Source of the DNA: Streptomyces sp. MUM 203J
GTDB taxonomy: Bacteria; Actinomycetota; Actinomycetes; Streptomycetales; Streptomycetaceae
NCBI RefSeq assembly: GCF_022414595.1
Contig: NZ_JADWYO010000061.1
Span: 1-36,721, forward strand
DNA length: 36,721 nt
Direction: 5' to 3'
A program made the position numbers and the translations under genes. Shown one piece after another: positions 29,250 through 36,721 of this stretch; within the stretch, counting starts at the first letter, position 1, and the number at the start of each line of letters is the position of its first letter. A model generated the notes under the pieces. That model worked only from the letters and a program-made list of their open reading frames with translations, did not search any database and was not told where the DNA came from.

Positions 29250-31208
29250 ATGCACCTCAGCGATCTGCTCCACCCCGACGCCCCGCCCTTCGCCCTGCTG
29301 CGCCGCCGCACGCCCGGCCGTGACCACGGCGTCGTCGAGGTCCTGACCGGTCCCGTACGGGAGGTGGAGCGACTGGCCGAGCTGCCGGTGGGCCCCGCCG
29401 GGCGGCCGGCCCTGGCGCTCGTCCCGTTCCGGCAGCTCGGGGAACGCGGCTTCGACGTCCGCGACGACGGCACCCCGCTGTCGGTGCTCGTCGCGCAGGA
29501 GTCGTACGAGCTGCCGCTGGCCGAGGCACTGGAGCAGCTTCCCGCGCACGGCGTGCGGGTCGAGGACGGCGGCTTCGACGTGCCGGACGAGGAGTACGCC
29601 CGGACCGTGCGGCGGGTGGTGGAGGACGAGATCGGGAACGGCGAGGGTGCCAACTTCGTCATCCGGCGCACCTACCGGGGCCGGATCCCCGGCTTCGGGC
29701 GGGCCGACGCGCTGGCCCTGTTCCGGCGGCTGCTGGCCGGTGAGCGGGGTGCGTACTGGACGTACGTCGTGCACACCGGGCAGCGGACGCTGGTGGGGGC
29801 CAGCCCGGAGGTGCACGTGCGGATGTCGGGAGGGCCCGGCGAGCAGGAAGCGCTCCCGGCCGAGGACGGCGGTGGGACGCGGACGGGAGGCACCGTCGTC
29901 ATGAACCCGATCAGCGGCACCTATCGCTACCCGGCGGGGCGCCGTCCGGGTGTGGAGGAGCTGCTGGGCTTTCTCTCCGACCGGAAGGAGACCGACGAGC
30001 TCTCCATGGTCGTGGACGAGGAGCTCAAGATGATGTGCACCGTCGGGGACATGGGCGGGGTCGTGGTCGGGCCTCGGCTGAAGGAGATGGCGCACCTCGC
30101 GCACACGGAGTACGAGCTGCGCGGCCGGTCCACGCTCGACGTGCGGGAGGTGCTGCGGGAGACCATGTTCGCGGCGACCGTGACCGGGTCGCCCGTGGAG
30201 AACGCCTGCCGGGTCATCCAGCGCCACGAGCAGGGCGGGCGTGCCTACTACGCCGGGGCCCTGGCCCTGCTGGGGACTGACGCCGGCGGCGCCCAGACCC
30301 TGGACTCCCCCATCCTGATCCGTACGGCCGACATCGACGCGCAGGGCGGGCTGCGGGTCCCGGTCGGGGCCACGCTGGTGCGGCACTCCGACCCGGACGG
30401 CGAGGTCGCGGAGACCCACGCGAAGGCGGCGGGAGTGCTGGCGGCGCTCGGGGTACGGCCCGGCCGGCCGCGCCCGGAGGCGGCGGCTCCGCCCCGGCTG
30501 GCGGACGACCCCCGGGTACAGGCGGCGCTGGACGCACGGCGGGCGGGCCTGGCGCCGTTCTGGCTGCGGATGCGGGAACCGGACGCGCGCGGGCCGCTGG
30601 GCGGGCACGCGCTGGTGGTGGACTGCGAGGACACGTTCACCTCAATGCTGGCGCACGTGCTGCGCGCGGCGGGACTGGAGGTCACGGTACGGCGGTACGA
30701 CGCGCCCGGGCTGCGGGACGCGGTCGCGGAGCACGCGGGCCCGGTGGTACTGGGCCCCGGGCCGGGGGACCCCGGGGACGGCGGCGACCCGAGGATGCGG
30801 TTCCTGCGCGGGCTGACCGCCGAGGTGCTGGCCGGGCACCGGCACGGGGTGCTGGGGGTGTGCCTCGGCCATGAGCTGATCGCGGCGGAACTGGGCCTGG
30901 GCATCGTGCGGAAAGCCGTGCCGTACCAGGGGGCGCAGACGGCCGTCGACCTGTTCGGCCGGTCCGAGACGGTCGGCTTCTACAACAGCTTCGTGGCCCG
31001 CTGCGACGACGAGGCGGCGCGGGCACTGGCGGGGCGCGGGGTGGAGGTCGGCCGCAGCGCGGCGACCGGCGAGGTGCACGCGCTGCGCGGGCCGGGCTTC
31101 GCGTCGGTCCAGTTCCACCCGGAGTCGGTACTGACGCTGAACGGCGCGGAGATCGTGAAGGAGCTGGTGCGCGCGGTGACGGCCGGCGCGGGTCAGATGG
31201 CGCGGTGA
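29250..31208 (+). CDS. Fused anthranilate synthase (TrpE-TrpG)
   Basis: 652-residue fusion converting chorismate and glutamine to anthranilate. The N-terminal chorismate-binding domain (about residues 1-440) shows NPISGTYRYPAG, SDRKETDELSMVVDEELKMM, GDMGGVVVGP and GSPVENACRVIQRHEQGGRAYYAGALALLG. The C-terminal class I glutamine amidotransferase domain (about 450-645) has LGPGPGDPGD, catalytic Cys538 in GVCLGHELIAAELG, and His623/Glu625 in VQFHPES. The fused order resembles PhzE, but the trp leader in front argues for tryptophan synthesis rather than phenazine or antibiotic precursor supply. GGAAGGA lies about 12 nt before ATG 29250. The last residues (QMAR) and the stop arise from a 29-bp duplication. 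Confidence 0.93.
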   Translation: MHLSDLLHPDAPPFALLRRRTPGRDHGVVEVLTGPVREVERLAELPVGPAGRPALALVPFRQLGERGFDVRDDGTPLSVLVAQESYELPLAEALEQLPAHGVRVEDGGFDVPDEEYARTVRRVVEDEIGNGEGANFVIRRTYRGRIPGFGRADALALFRRLLAGERGAYWTYVVHTGQRTLVGASPEVHVRMSGGPGEQEALPAEDGGGTRTGGTVVMNPISGTYRYPAGRRPGVEELLGFLSDRKETDELSMVVDEELKMMCTVGDMGGVVVGPRLKEMAHLAHTEYELRGRSTLDVREVLRETMFAATVTGSPVENACRVIQRHEQGGRAYYAGALALLGTDAGGAQTLDSPILIRTADIDAQGGLRVPVGATLVRHSDPDGEVAETHAKAAGVLAALGVRPGRPRPEAAAPPRLADDPRVQAALDARRAGLAPFWLRMREPDARGPLGGHALVVDCEDTFTSMLAHVLRAAGLEVTVRRYDAPGLRDAVAEHAGPVVLGPGPGDPGDGGDPRMRFLRGLTAEVLAGHRHGVLGVCLGHELIAAELGLGIVRKAVPYQGAQTAVDLFGRSETVGFYNSFVARCDDEAARALAGRGVEVGRSAATGEVHALRGPGFASVQFHPESVLTLNGAEIVKELVRAVTAGAGQMAR

Positions 31209-31228
31209 CGGCGGGCGCGGGTCAGATG
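31171..31228. repeat. 29-bp tandem duplication across the trpE-G stop
   Basis: 31171-31199 and 31200-31228 are the same 29 bp with one C/G difference. The second copy supplies the in-frame TGA (31206-31208) of the anthranilate synthase gene, and also contains the TGA (31224-31222) of the opposing dehydrogenase gene. As 29 is not a multiple of three, the duplication shifts the reading frame onto this stop. Confidence 0.9.
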
Positions 31229-32226
31229 AGTGGCGGCGCGGCGAGGATGTTCTCGCTGCGGCGGCCCTCCGCGTAGTCGGTGACGTTCCGCACCGTCGTG
31301 GCGATGATCTCGGTCACCGCCTCGGCGGTGTAGTACGCCTGGTGGGAGGTGACAAGGACGTTCGGGAAGGTCATCAGCCGGGCCAGGGTGTCGTCGTCGA
31401 CGCCCTGCAGGGACCTGTCCAGGAAGAACAGCCCGGCCTCCGCCTCGTACACGTCGAGCCCGACGCCCCGGAACCGGCCGGCGCGCAGCTCCGTGACCAG
31501 GGCGTCGGTGTCCACGAGGCCGCCGCGGCTGGAGTTCACCAGGAGGGCGTCGTCCTTCATGGACTTCAGCGCGTCGGCGTCGAGGAGGTGATGGGTCGCG
31601 GGCATGAGCGGCACGTGCAGGCTGACGAGATCCGCCTCCGCGAGGAGGGTCTCCTTGTCGACGTACGTCATGCCGAGTTCCCGGCACTCCGGGTTCGGGG
31701 TGATGTCCCAGCCGAGCAGTCGCATGCCGAAGCCATGGGCGATACGGGTGAACGCGGTGCCGATCCGGCCGGTGCCGACCACCCCGGCCGTGCGGCCCCG
31801 CAGGTCACGACCGAGCAGGCCGTCGAGGCGGAAGTCGAAGTCGCGGGTGCGGGTGGCGGCACGGACGATGCGGCGGTTCACGGCCATCGCGAGCGTCCAT
31901 GCGAACTCGGCCACGGAATAAGGGGAGTAGAACTCCACCCTTGCCACGGTGAGGCCCAGGGCACGGGCCACGTCCAGGTCGATGTTGTTGAACCCGGTCG
32001 ACCTCTGGGCGACCAGCCGCGTACCGCCCTCGGCGAGGGTCCGCAGGACCGGGGCGCTGAGGTCGGCGTTGACACTGCTGGACACGGCCTCGTGGCCGCG
32101 CGCGATGGGCGCGGTGTCCTTGTCGAGGAACACCCCCAGGCACCGCACCCGGTGGCCGGCCTCCGCGAACGCCGCCTCCACGAGCGGGCGCTCGTCGGTC
32201 TGCACCCCGAACGCGAGAACGTCCAT
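31222..32226 (-). CDS. D-2-hydroxyacid dehydrogenase (D-lactate dehydrogenase-like)
   Basis: 334-residue NAD-dependent enzyme of the D-isomer-specific 2-hydroxyacid dehydrogenase family, closest in pattern to fermentative D-lactate dehydrogenases. NAD motif VGTGRIGTAFTRIAHGFGM, catalytic Arg in LVNSSRGGLVDTDAL, Glu in GLDVYEAEAGLFF, and His in VLVTSHQAYYTAEAV are all present; RSTGFNNIDLD is the substrate-loop block. The FFLDRS segment after the Glu is characteristic of LdhA-type members. Start ATG 32226 with GAGGAGG 9 nt upstream; a possible -10 TATCGT is at 32261-32256. The gene is convergent with trpE-G, 13 nt apart. Physiological role in an aerobic actinomycete is uncertain. Confidence 0.9.
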   Translation of the reverse strand: MDVLAFGVQTDERPLVEAAFAEAGHRVRCLGVFLDKDTAPIARGHEAVSSSVNADLSAPVLRTLAEGGTRLVAQRSTGFNNIDLDVARALGLTVARVEFYSPYSVAEFAWTLAMAVNRRIVRAATRTRDFDFRLDGLLGRDLRGRTAGVVGTGRIGTAFTRIAHGFGMRLLGWDITPNPECRELGMTYVDKETLLAEADLVSLHVPLMPATHHLLDADALKSMKDDALLVNSSRGGLVDTDALVTELRAGRFRGVGLDVYEAEAGLFFLDRSLQGVDDDTLARLMTFPNVLVTSHQAYYTAEAVTEIIATTVRNVTDYAEGRRSENILAAPPLI

Positions 32227-32637
32227 GCCGCACCCTCCTCGGTCAACCGCCCCCGACGATACGCCCGTCACCGGTCGTCCACCCTGCGGGCGGGCACCCG
32301 TGGCGTCGCGTGGGACGGCGGTCCGAGCGGCCTTCCTCCCGTCGTGTGCGGCGTCCCGCCACGGGCTGGCCGCCGTGCCCTGTCCGGGGTGGACGGGCCG
32401 GGGCGTTCCGTGGGGTCGTCTTCTCATGACGGCTCGCCCGGGGCCCGCGTTCACGGCGGGCAGCCTCGCCTCCCGGCTTCGCCCGAACAGGGGCCCCGCC
32501 GCTGCGGGGCCACCCCGCCGTGCCCCTCCCGCCGGTGCCGCGACCGCACGTCGGTGGGGGCCGGGACGGGTGGGCACGGCGGAACCAGCCCGGCGGCCCG
32601 GACACGCTGTGCCCTGATCCGCTCCGCCGGGTGGGGG
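32227..32637. other. 411-nt intergenic region
   Basis: No supported gene: the frames that stay open have no family resemblance and no ribosome site. It contains the dehydrogenase 5' region (ribosome site and a possible -10 at 32256-32261) and a hairpin GGCCCCGC-CGCT-GCGGGGCC at 32492-32511 that may terminate the macS-macR operon about 130 nt past the macR stop. Confidence 0.5.
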
Positions 32638-33324
32638 TCACATGTGGTCCAGGCCCGTTTCTATGGCGTAGCGGACCAGCTCCACGCGGTTGTGGAGCTG
32701 GAGCTTGCCCAGCGTGTTCTGGACGTGGTTCTGGACCGTCCGGTGGGAGATGACCAGGCGCTCCGCGATCTGTTTGTAGCTGAGGCCCTTGGCGACCAGC
32801 CTCAGCACCTCCGTCTCACGCTCCGTGAGACGCGGGGCCTCGGGGCGTTCGGGCTTTGACGAGCCCGGCCAACCGTCGTCCGCGGGCTCGGCGGCCAGAC
32901 GCCGGTACTCGCCCAGGACCAGGCCCGCCAGTCCGGGCGTGAACACCGGGTCGCCCGCCGCCGTGCGCCGTACCGCGTCCTGGAGCTCCTCCGTGCTCGC
33001 GGACTTGACGAGGTACCCCGTCGCCCCGGACTTCACCGCCTCCAGTACGTCCGCGTGCTCCCCGCTCGCGGACAGGACGAGGACCCGTGGCCCGGCGCCC
33101 GGCCCGACCAGCTCCTTGCAGACCTGGACGCCCGGCTTGGCCGGCAGGTTCAGGTCCAGCACGAGGACGTCGGGCCGCGCGGCGCGGGCCCGCCGTACCG
33201 CCTGCTCGCCGTCGCCGGCGGTGGCCACCACGTCGAACCCCGCCTCGCCCAGATCGCGGGCGACGGCGTCCCGCCACATGGGGTGGTCGTCGACCACCAT
33301 CACCTTGATCGGCTGTTCCGTCAT
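32638..33324 (-). CDS. macR: MacR-like NarL-family response regulator
   Basis: 228-residue response regulator. The receiver domain (residues 7-120) has VMVVDDHPMWRD with the acidic pocket, phospho-acceptor Asp57 in LVLDLNLPAKPG, and the conserved Lys in GYLVKSAS. The C-terminal LuxR-type helix-turn-helix (about 163-220) reads LTERETEVLRLVAKGLSYKQIAERLVISHRTVQNHV (landmark HRTVQNHVQNTLGKL). Its ATG overlaps the kinase stop as ATGA, so the pair is coupled. The gene order (acyltransferase, kinase, regulator, near the fused anthranilate synthase) matches the S. coelicolor MacRS locus, reported to affect aerial growth, actinorhodin and membrane-protein genes. Its likely operator is found at 13265-13280. 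Confidence 0.88.
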   Translation of the reverse strand: MTEQPIKVMVVDDHPMWRDAVARDLGEAGFDVVATAGDGEQAVRRARAARPDVLVLDLNLPAKPGVQVCKELVGPGAGPRVLVLSASGEHADVLEAVKSGATGYLVKSASTEELQDAVRRTAAGDPVFTPGLAGLVLGEYRRLAAEPADDGWPGSSKPERPEAPRLTERETEVLRLVAKGLSYKQIAERLVISHRTVQNHVQNTLGKLQLHNRVELVRYAIETGLDHM

Positions 33325-34532
33325 CGCTGCGCCGCCTTCCCCCGTGGGACCTTCAACTCGACCTCCGTGCCCTGCCCGGGGACCGAGACCCACTCGGCCG
33401 TGCCGCCCAGGTCGTGGAGCCTGCCCCGGATGGACTGGGCGACCCCGAGGCGTCCCTCGCCCTCCGCCTGCGCGAGCCGCCCCTCCGGTATGCCGGGCCC
33501 GTCGTCCCGTACCGTCACGATCACCTCGTCGCCCCAGTCCTCGACCAGGATCCACGCCCGGGCGTCCTGCCCCGCGTGGGTACGGACATTGTCCAGGGCG
33601 GCACCGACGGCCGCCGCCAGCTCCCGCGCCGCGGGCCGCGGCAGCGGGACCGGAGTGCCCGGCTCCGCGAAGCTCACCCTGGCTCCCGCGTGGGGGGCCA
33701 GGAGCGTCCGGAGGTCGAGGTCCGGGGATCCGGACGCCTCCCCGGGCGTGTCCGTCACGCGGACCAGCGCGCCCTGCGACTCGTCCTCGCTGGCATGCGA
33801 CCGGCGGTCCAGACCGCCCGCCACCAGGGCGCGCAGCGCGGCCTCCTGCTCCCCCGCCATGCGGCCCAGTTCCGCGGCCTCTCCGCCCAGGGCGGTACCC
33901 CGGCGCTGGACCATGGCCAGCACCTGGAGGACCGAGTCGTGGATGTCTCGGGCCAGCCGCTCCCGTTCCCGGGTGGCCGCCTCGATCTCCAGGGCCCGCG
34001 CGAGGGTGCGTTCGGAGGCGCGGGCGACCTCGACGACGTAACCGATGGCGATGGACGCCACGCACACCAGGATCACGTTGTGCACGACGTCCCGGGAGGG
34101 CGTGCCGCGCTCCACCAGGTTCGCCGCGGCGACCAGCGCGGACGCGAACCCGGCCCAGCGCCAGCCGCCCCGGAGGGCGTACGCGAGGACCGCGCCGGCC
34201 GTCCAGATGCTCGGCAGTGTGGCCCGGTCGGACATCTGGGCGTGCGTGTCCGCGAGCGGGGTCAGCAGGATGCCGGTGAGCGCGATGCCCAGATCGGCCA
34301 TGAGGAACCGCTTGGTGCAGCGGACCGCGCCGGACACCTGCGGAAGCGTGGCCAGCGTCCACACGCCCAGCACCGCGAGGTACGCGAAGGCCACCCAGGG
34401 CCGTTCGAACTCGTCCCGGCGGAGGGTGTGGATCAGAGCCGCGTAGCCCAGGGTGAGGACCCGGTACCCCCTGAGCGCACGCCACAGCGGCTGCTCCACC
34501 GACATGCGTACGACCCGCTCCCGCCCGGCCAT
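33321..34532 (-). CDS. macS: MacS-like sensor histidine kinase
   Basis: 403-residue membrane histidine kinase of the HisKA_3 class that pairs with NarL-type regulators. Five or six helices lie in the first ~165 residues (for example WVAFAYLAVLGVWTLATL, ADLGIALTGILLTPL, VIHNVILVCVASIAIGYVVEV-like segments), with little extracytoplasmic sequence, suggesting intramembrane sensing. The phospho-acceptor is His198 in LARDIHDSVLQVLAMVQRRG. The ATPase domain has AAVGAALDNVRTHAG (N box), VRDDGPGIPEGRL (G box) and WVSVPGQGTEVELKVP. ATG 34532 has GGGGGGA just upstream; ATG 34505 (MSVEQPLW) is an alternative. It starts 34 nt after the acyltransferase stop and is probably in the same operon. Confidence 0.88.
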   Translation of the reverse strand: MAGRERVVRMSVEQPLWRALRGYRVLTLGYAALIHTLRRDEFERPWVAFAYLAVLGVWTLATLPQVSGAVRCTKRFLMADLGIALTGILLTPLADTHAQMSDRATLPSIWTAGAVLAYALRGGWRWAGFASALVAAANLVERGTPSRDVVHNVILVCVASIAIGYVVEVARASERTLARALEIEAATRERERLARDIHDSVLQVLAMVQRRGTALGGEAAELGRMAGEQEAALRALVAGGLDRRSHASEDESQGALVRVTDTPGEASGSPDLDLRTLLAPHAGARVSFAEPGTPVPLPRPAARELAAAVGAALDNVRTHAGQDARAWILVEDWGDEVIVTVRDDGPGIPEGRLAQAEGEGRLGVAQSIRGRLHDLGGTAEWVSVPGQGTEVELKVPRGKAAQR

Positions 34533-34566
34533 GTCCCCCCGTGCCCCATTCCGTCCCGGGACGTGG

Positions 34567-35331
34567 TCAGGCCTCGTCGGCGGGCGTGCGGTCGCCGCCG
34601 CTCCTGGCCTTGGCCGCCGCCTCCTTCGCGGCTTCTCTGGCCGCCTCCTTCGCGGCCTTCTCCGCCTCCGCGATCTGCCGCTTGGCGACGGTCGCGTAGA
34701 TGTCGACGTACTCCTGGCCGGACAGCTTCATGATCTCGTACATCACCTCGTCGGTGACCGAGCGCAGGATGAAGCGGTCGCTGTCCATGCCCTGGTAGCG
34801 GCTGAAGTCGAGGGGCTTGCCGATCCGGATGCCGGGGCGCATCAGCTTGGGGACGATCTTGCCGGGCGGCTGGATCTTCTCCGTGTCGATCATGGCGATC
34901 GGGATGACGGGCGCGCCGGTGGCCAGCGCCACGCGGGCCAGGCCGCCGGGCTTGCCGCGGTAGAGCCTGCCGTCCGGGGAGCGGGTGCCCTCCGGGTAGA
35001 TGCCGAACAGCTCGCCGCGCTCGATGACCTCGATGCCGCTGCGGACCGCCGCCTCGCCCGCGCCACGCGCGCCGGAGCGGTCCACGGGGAGCTGACCGAC
35101 GCCCTTGAAGAAGGCGGCGGTGAGTTTGCCCTTCACGCCGGGCGTCGTGAAGTACTCCGCCTTGGCGATGAAGGTGACCTTGCGGTCCAGGACCGCCGGC
35201 AGGAAGAACGAGTCGGAGAAGGAGAGGTGGTTGCTCGCGAGGATCGCCGGGCCCTCGGCGGGGATGTTCTCCAGGCCCTCCACCCAGGGCCTGAAGGCGA
35301 GCTTCAGCGGCCCTCCGATGGAGAACTTCAT
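34567..35331 (-). CDS. 1-acyl-sn-glycerol-3-phosphate acyltransferase (PlsC family)
   Basis: 254-residue membrane-associated acyltransferase of phospholipid synthesis. Catalytic motif NHLSFSDS (His-x4-Asp), the substrate motif FGIYPEGTRSPDG, and APVIPIAMIDTEKIQPPGK are present; FRPWVEGLENIPAEGPAI is the usual N-terminal block. The C-terminal ~45 residues are an Ala/Lys/Glu helix (KAAKEAAREAAKEAAAKA), likely a coiled coil or membrane-surface helix. I use ATG 35331, but TTG 35346 (giving LIYGAMKFS) has the better placed ribosome site GAGGAA and may be the true start. First gene of the operon with macS-macR, which suggests that lipid or membrane state is tied to that signalling pair. Confidence 0.87.
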   Translation of the reverse strand: MKFSIGGPLKLAFRPWVEGLENIPAEGPAILASNHLSFSDSFFLPAVLDRKVTFIAKAEYFTTPGVKGKLTAAFFKGVGQLPVDRSGARGAGEAAVRSGIEVIERGELFGIYPEGTRSPDGRLYRGKPGGLARVALATGAPVIPIAMIDTEKIQPPGKIVPKLMRPGIRIGKPLDFSRYQGMDSDRFILRSVTDEVMYEIMKLSGQEYVDIYATVAKRQIAEAEKAAKEAAREAAKEAAAKARSGGDRTPADEA

Positions 35332-35567
35332 AGCGCCGTAGATCAACTCGGGTTCCTCTTCGTCCTCTGGTCCGTCGATCAGACCATAACTCTTCCAAGG
35401 GCGCGCGCCCGTCTGCGAGGCGCGACGGACCTGGTCGGTGTCAGCGCGGTCGCGTACGGTGAACCACACGGATTCCCTGTAGCGCGGCGGTCCCGAAATA
35501 CCCGTACGTTCGCAGGTGTTCCCCGTCCGTACCCTCCCAGTCCGTCGAACCCGAACAGGAGACCCCC

Positions 35568-36347
35568 GTGCCGGTCCTCCCCGGAGCTGAGCCGTACCGC
35601 CACGAGGGCGGAGACATCGGCGTACTCCTCTGTCACGGCTTCACCGGCTCGCCGCAGTCCCTGCGGCCCTGGGCCGAGTATCTGGCGGAGCGCGGTCTGA
35701 CCGTGTCGCTGCCGCTGCTGCCCGGGCACGGGACGCGCTGGCAGGACATGCAGGTCACCAGCTGGCAGGACTGGTACGCCGAGGTGGACCGCGAGCTGCG
35801 GCTGCTGAGGGACCGGTGCGAGCGGGTGTTCGTCTTCGGGCTGTCCATGGGCGGGGCCCTCACTCTCCGGCTGGCGGCCCGGCACGGCGACGCGATCTCG
35901 GGCATCGTGCTGGTCAACCCGGGCAACAAGGTGCACGGGGTGATGGCGCACGCACTGCCCCTGGTGCGGCATCTGATGGCGTCCACGGAAGGGATCGCGA
36001 GCGATATCGCGAAGGAGGGCGTGGCGGAGGTCGGCTACGACCGGGTTCCGCTGCACGCGGCGCACTCGCTGCGCGAGTTCTTCAAGCTGGTGGACGGTGA
36101 GCTGCCGCAGGTGACGCAGCCGGTGCTGCTGCTGCACAGCCCGCAGGACCATGTGGTGCCGCCCGCCGACTCGGCCCGCATCCTGGGACGGATCTCCTCG
36201 ACGGACGTCACGGAGATCCTGCTGGAGCGCAGCTATCACGTGGCGACGCTGGACCACGACGCGGATCGGATCTTCGAGGAGAGTCACGCCTTCATCGGCC
36301 GCCTCACCCCGAACACGGCGGAGGAGGGGAGCTCGACCGTTGTCTGA
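35568..36347 (+). CDS. Alpha/beta hydrolase (carboxylesterase / monoacylglycerol lipase-like)
   Basis: 259-residue cytoplasmic hydrolase. The oxyanion-hole block VLLCHGFTGSPQSLRPWAEYLAERG, nucleophile elbow FGLSMGGAL (Ser), acidic residue in LLLHSPQDHVVPP and the final His in LLERSYHVATLDHDADRIF form a complete catalytic triad. The pattern resembles Est30-type carboxylesterases. GTG 35568 has AGGAG about 6 nt upstream. It is divergent from the acyltransferase across 236 nt in which I find no clear promoter and no MacR-type box. The pairing of an acyltransferase and an esterase back to back may reflect lipid turnover, but this is inference. Confidence 0.88.
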   Translation: MPVLPGAEPYRHEGGDIGVLLCHGFTGSPQSLRPWAEYLAERGLTVSLPLLPGHGTRWQDMQVTSWQDWYAEVDRELRLLRDRCERVFVFGLSMGGALTLRLAARHGDAISGIVLVNPGNKVHGVMAHALPLVRHLMASTEGIASDIAKEGVAEVGYDRVPLHAAHSLREFFKLVDGELPQVTQPVLLLHSPQDHVVPPADSARILGRISSTDVTEILLERSYHVATLDHDADRIFEESHAFIGRLTPNTAEEGSSTVV

Positions 36348-36721
36348 GCAGCACGAGGCCCCCGGCCCCGAGGCCACCGGCGACGCGGCACCCCCGGAGG
36401 ATGCCGTGCGGCCGGCCGAGCGCGGCCGGACGGCGCACGGAGACGTACGCGCCTCGGCGGACGAGCGGCGGCCGGAGGACGGCCCCCGGGGCTCCGACGA
36501 CGCGACGGCCCCGGGCGACGAGCACGCCCGGGGCGGCCCGCGGAGCCCCGGGCACGGGGAGGCGGCCGGAGACCCGGCAGGCCCACAGCCCGCGGAGGGC
36601 GAGCGCGGTCACGACGGCCCACAGGCCTCCGGAGCCGGGCGAGCCCCGGCGGGCGACGGGCGTCCGCACGGCCGCACGGCCGGGGACACGGCGGACGTCG
36701 GCCGCTCGTCGGGCAGTCCAG
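36341..36721 (+). CDS. Disordered hydrophilic protein, N-terminal part only
   Basis: Open frame running off the right edge (127 codons visible). The start is TTG 36341, overlapping the hydrolase stop by 7 nt, with GGAGGAGGGG (36321-36330) about 10 nt upstream, so translation is coupled. The visible part (MSEQHEAPGPEATGDAA onward) is almost entirely Gly, Pro, Ala, Asp, Glu, Arg and His, without hydrophobic segments, and looks intrinsically disordered. Third-position GC bias is kept, arguing that it is coding. Any folded domain must lie beyond the window; I do not recognise the protein. Confidence 0.65.

Noticed and set aside
27516..30608. 1030-codon minus-strand frame extending the DAHP synthase
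   Set aside because: The part beyond 28871 runs antisense through the trp leader and anthranilate synthase; the real enzyme starts at a GTG behind a -10 element.
29250..31208. Considered PhzE of a phenazine or other secondary-metabolite cluster
   Set aside because: A Trp-codon leader and attenuator control the gene, the neighbour is DAHP synthase, and no other phenazine genes are present.
32638..34485. 615-codon minus-strand frame that looks like a fusion ending in the response regulator
   Set aside because: Only the last 228 codons are the regulator; the rest is an out-of-frame reading of macS. The ATGA overlap at 33321-33324 shows two separate genes.

Overview
The window is chromosomal DNA from a Streptomyces species or a very close relative. 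GC is very high with strong G/C third-position bias, GTG and TTG starts are frequent, and the gene content matches the Streptomyces division-cluster flank: rsmH-ftsL, metF, thiE, thiO-thiS-thiG, a PASTA kinase, bfr, class II DAHP synthase, a fused anthranilate synthase and the MacR/MacS two-component pair. Several of these genes (rsmH/ftsL, a DUF3040 protein, metF, an Rv2175c-like protein, a PASTA kinase, class II DAHP synthase, an acyltransferase) occur in a similar neighbourhood in Mycobacterium tuberculosis (about Rv2164c-Rv2182c, from memory). This is therefore an ancient actinobacterial housekeeping region. I see no phage, insertion sequence, CRISPR array, tRNA or rRNA.

Layout. 1-1.65 kb: start of the division/cell-wall cluster on the minus strand (rsmH, then ftsL running off the left edge) with a clear sigma-70-type promoter. 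1.8-7.4 kb (plus): a beta-carbonic anhydrase, then a translationally coupled MoxR ATPase / DUF58 / transglutaminase operon, closed by a 19-bp hairpin shared with a convergent DUF3040 gene. 8.1-13.1 kb: a minus-strand methyltransferase diverges from a three-gene operon made of a degenerate ABC-type ATPase, a YhgE/Pip membrane protein and a TetR regulator, with a 12+12 bp palindrome over its promoter. 13.2-16.3 kb: a DUF4126 membrane protein preceded by a near-perfect MacR-type palindrome, a CrtI-like FAD protein, and a membrane protein with a Tyr-Gly repeat tail.

16.4-22.5 kb: one-carbon and thiamine genes. metF and thiE are on the minus strand; a TPP riboswitch drives thiO-thiS-thiG on the plus strand. 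An Rv2175c-type DNA-binding protein and a BphA4-type reductase lie between. 22.6-25.5 kb: a four-PASTA Ser/Thr kinase followed by endonuclease IV. 25.7-27.4 kb: a soluble sulfite-oxidase-fold protein, bacterioferritin, and its [2Fe-2S] partner Bfd under an IdeR/DmdR-type iron box. 27.5-31.2 kb: the entry enzymes of the shikimate and tryptophan branches are divergent. Class II DAHP synthase reads left; a Trp-Trp-Trp leader peptide, attenuator and fused TrpE-TrpG read right, and a 55-bp perfect direct repeat sits between their promoters. 31.2-36.7 kb: a D-2-hydroxyacid dehydrogenase, the acyltransferase-macS-macR operon, an alpha/beta hydrolase and the start of a disordered protein.

The strongest second-look items are: (1) a MacR-like box upstream of the DUF4126 gene about 19 kb from macRS, suggesting a local target; (2) an ABC-like protein in which Walker A Lys, signature motif, catalytic Glu and H-loop His are all replaced, paired with a YhgE/Pip protein; (3) the 55-bp duplication between the DAHP synthase and trp leader promoters; (4) a complete leader-peptide attenuator whose leader ORF itself appears leaderless; (5) a set of eight -10 hexamers placed 6-8 nt before a start codon, implying that leaderless mRNAs are common here. 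All functional calls come from reading the sequence and family knowledge; no database search was possible.
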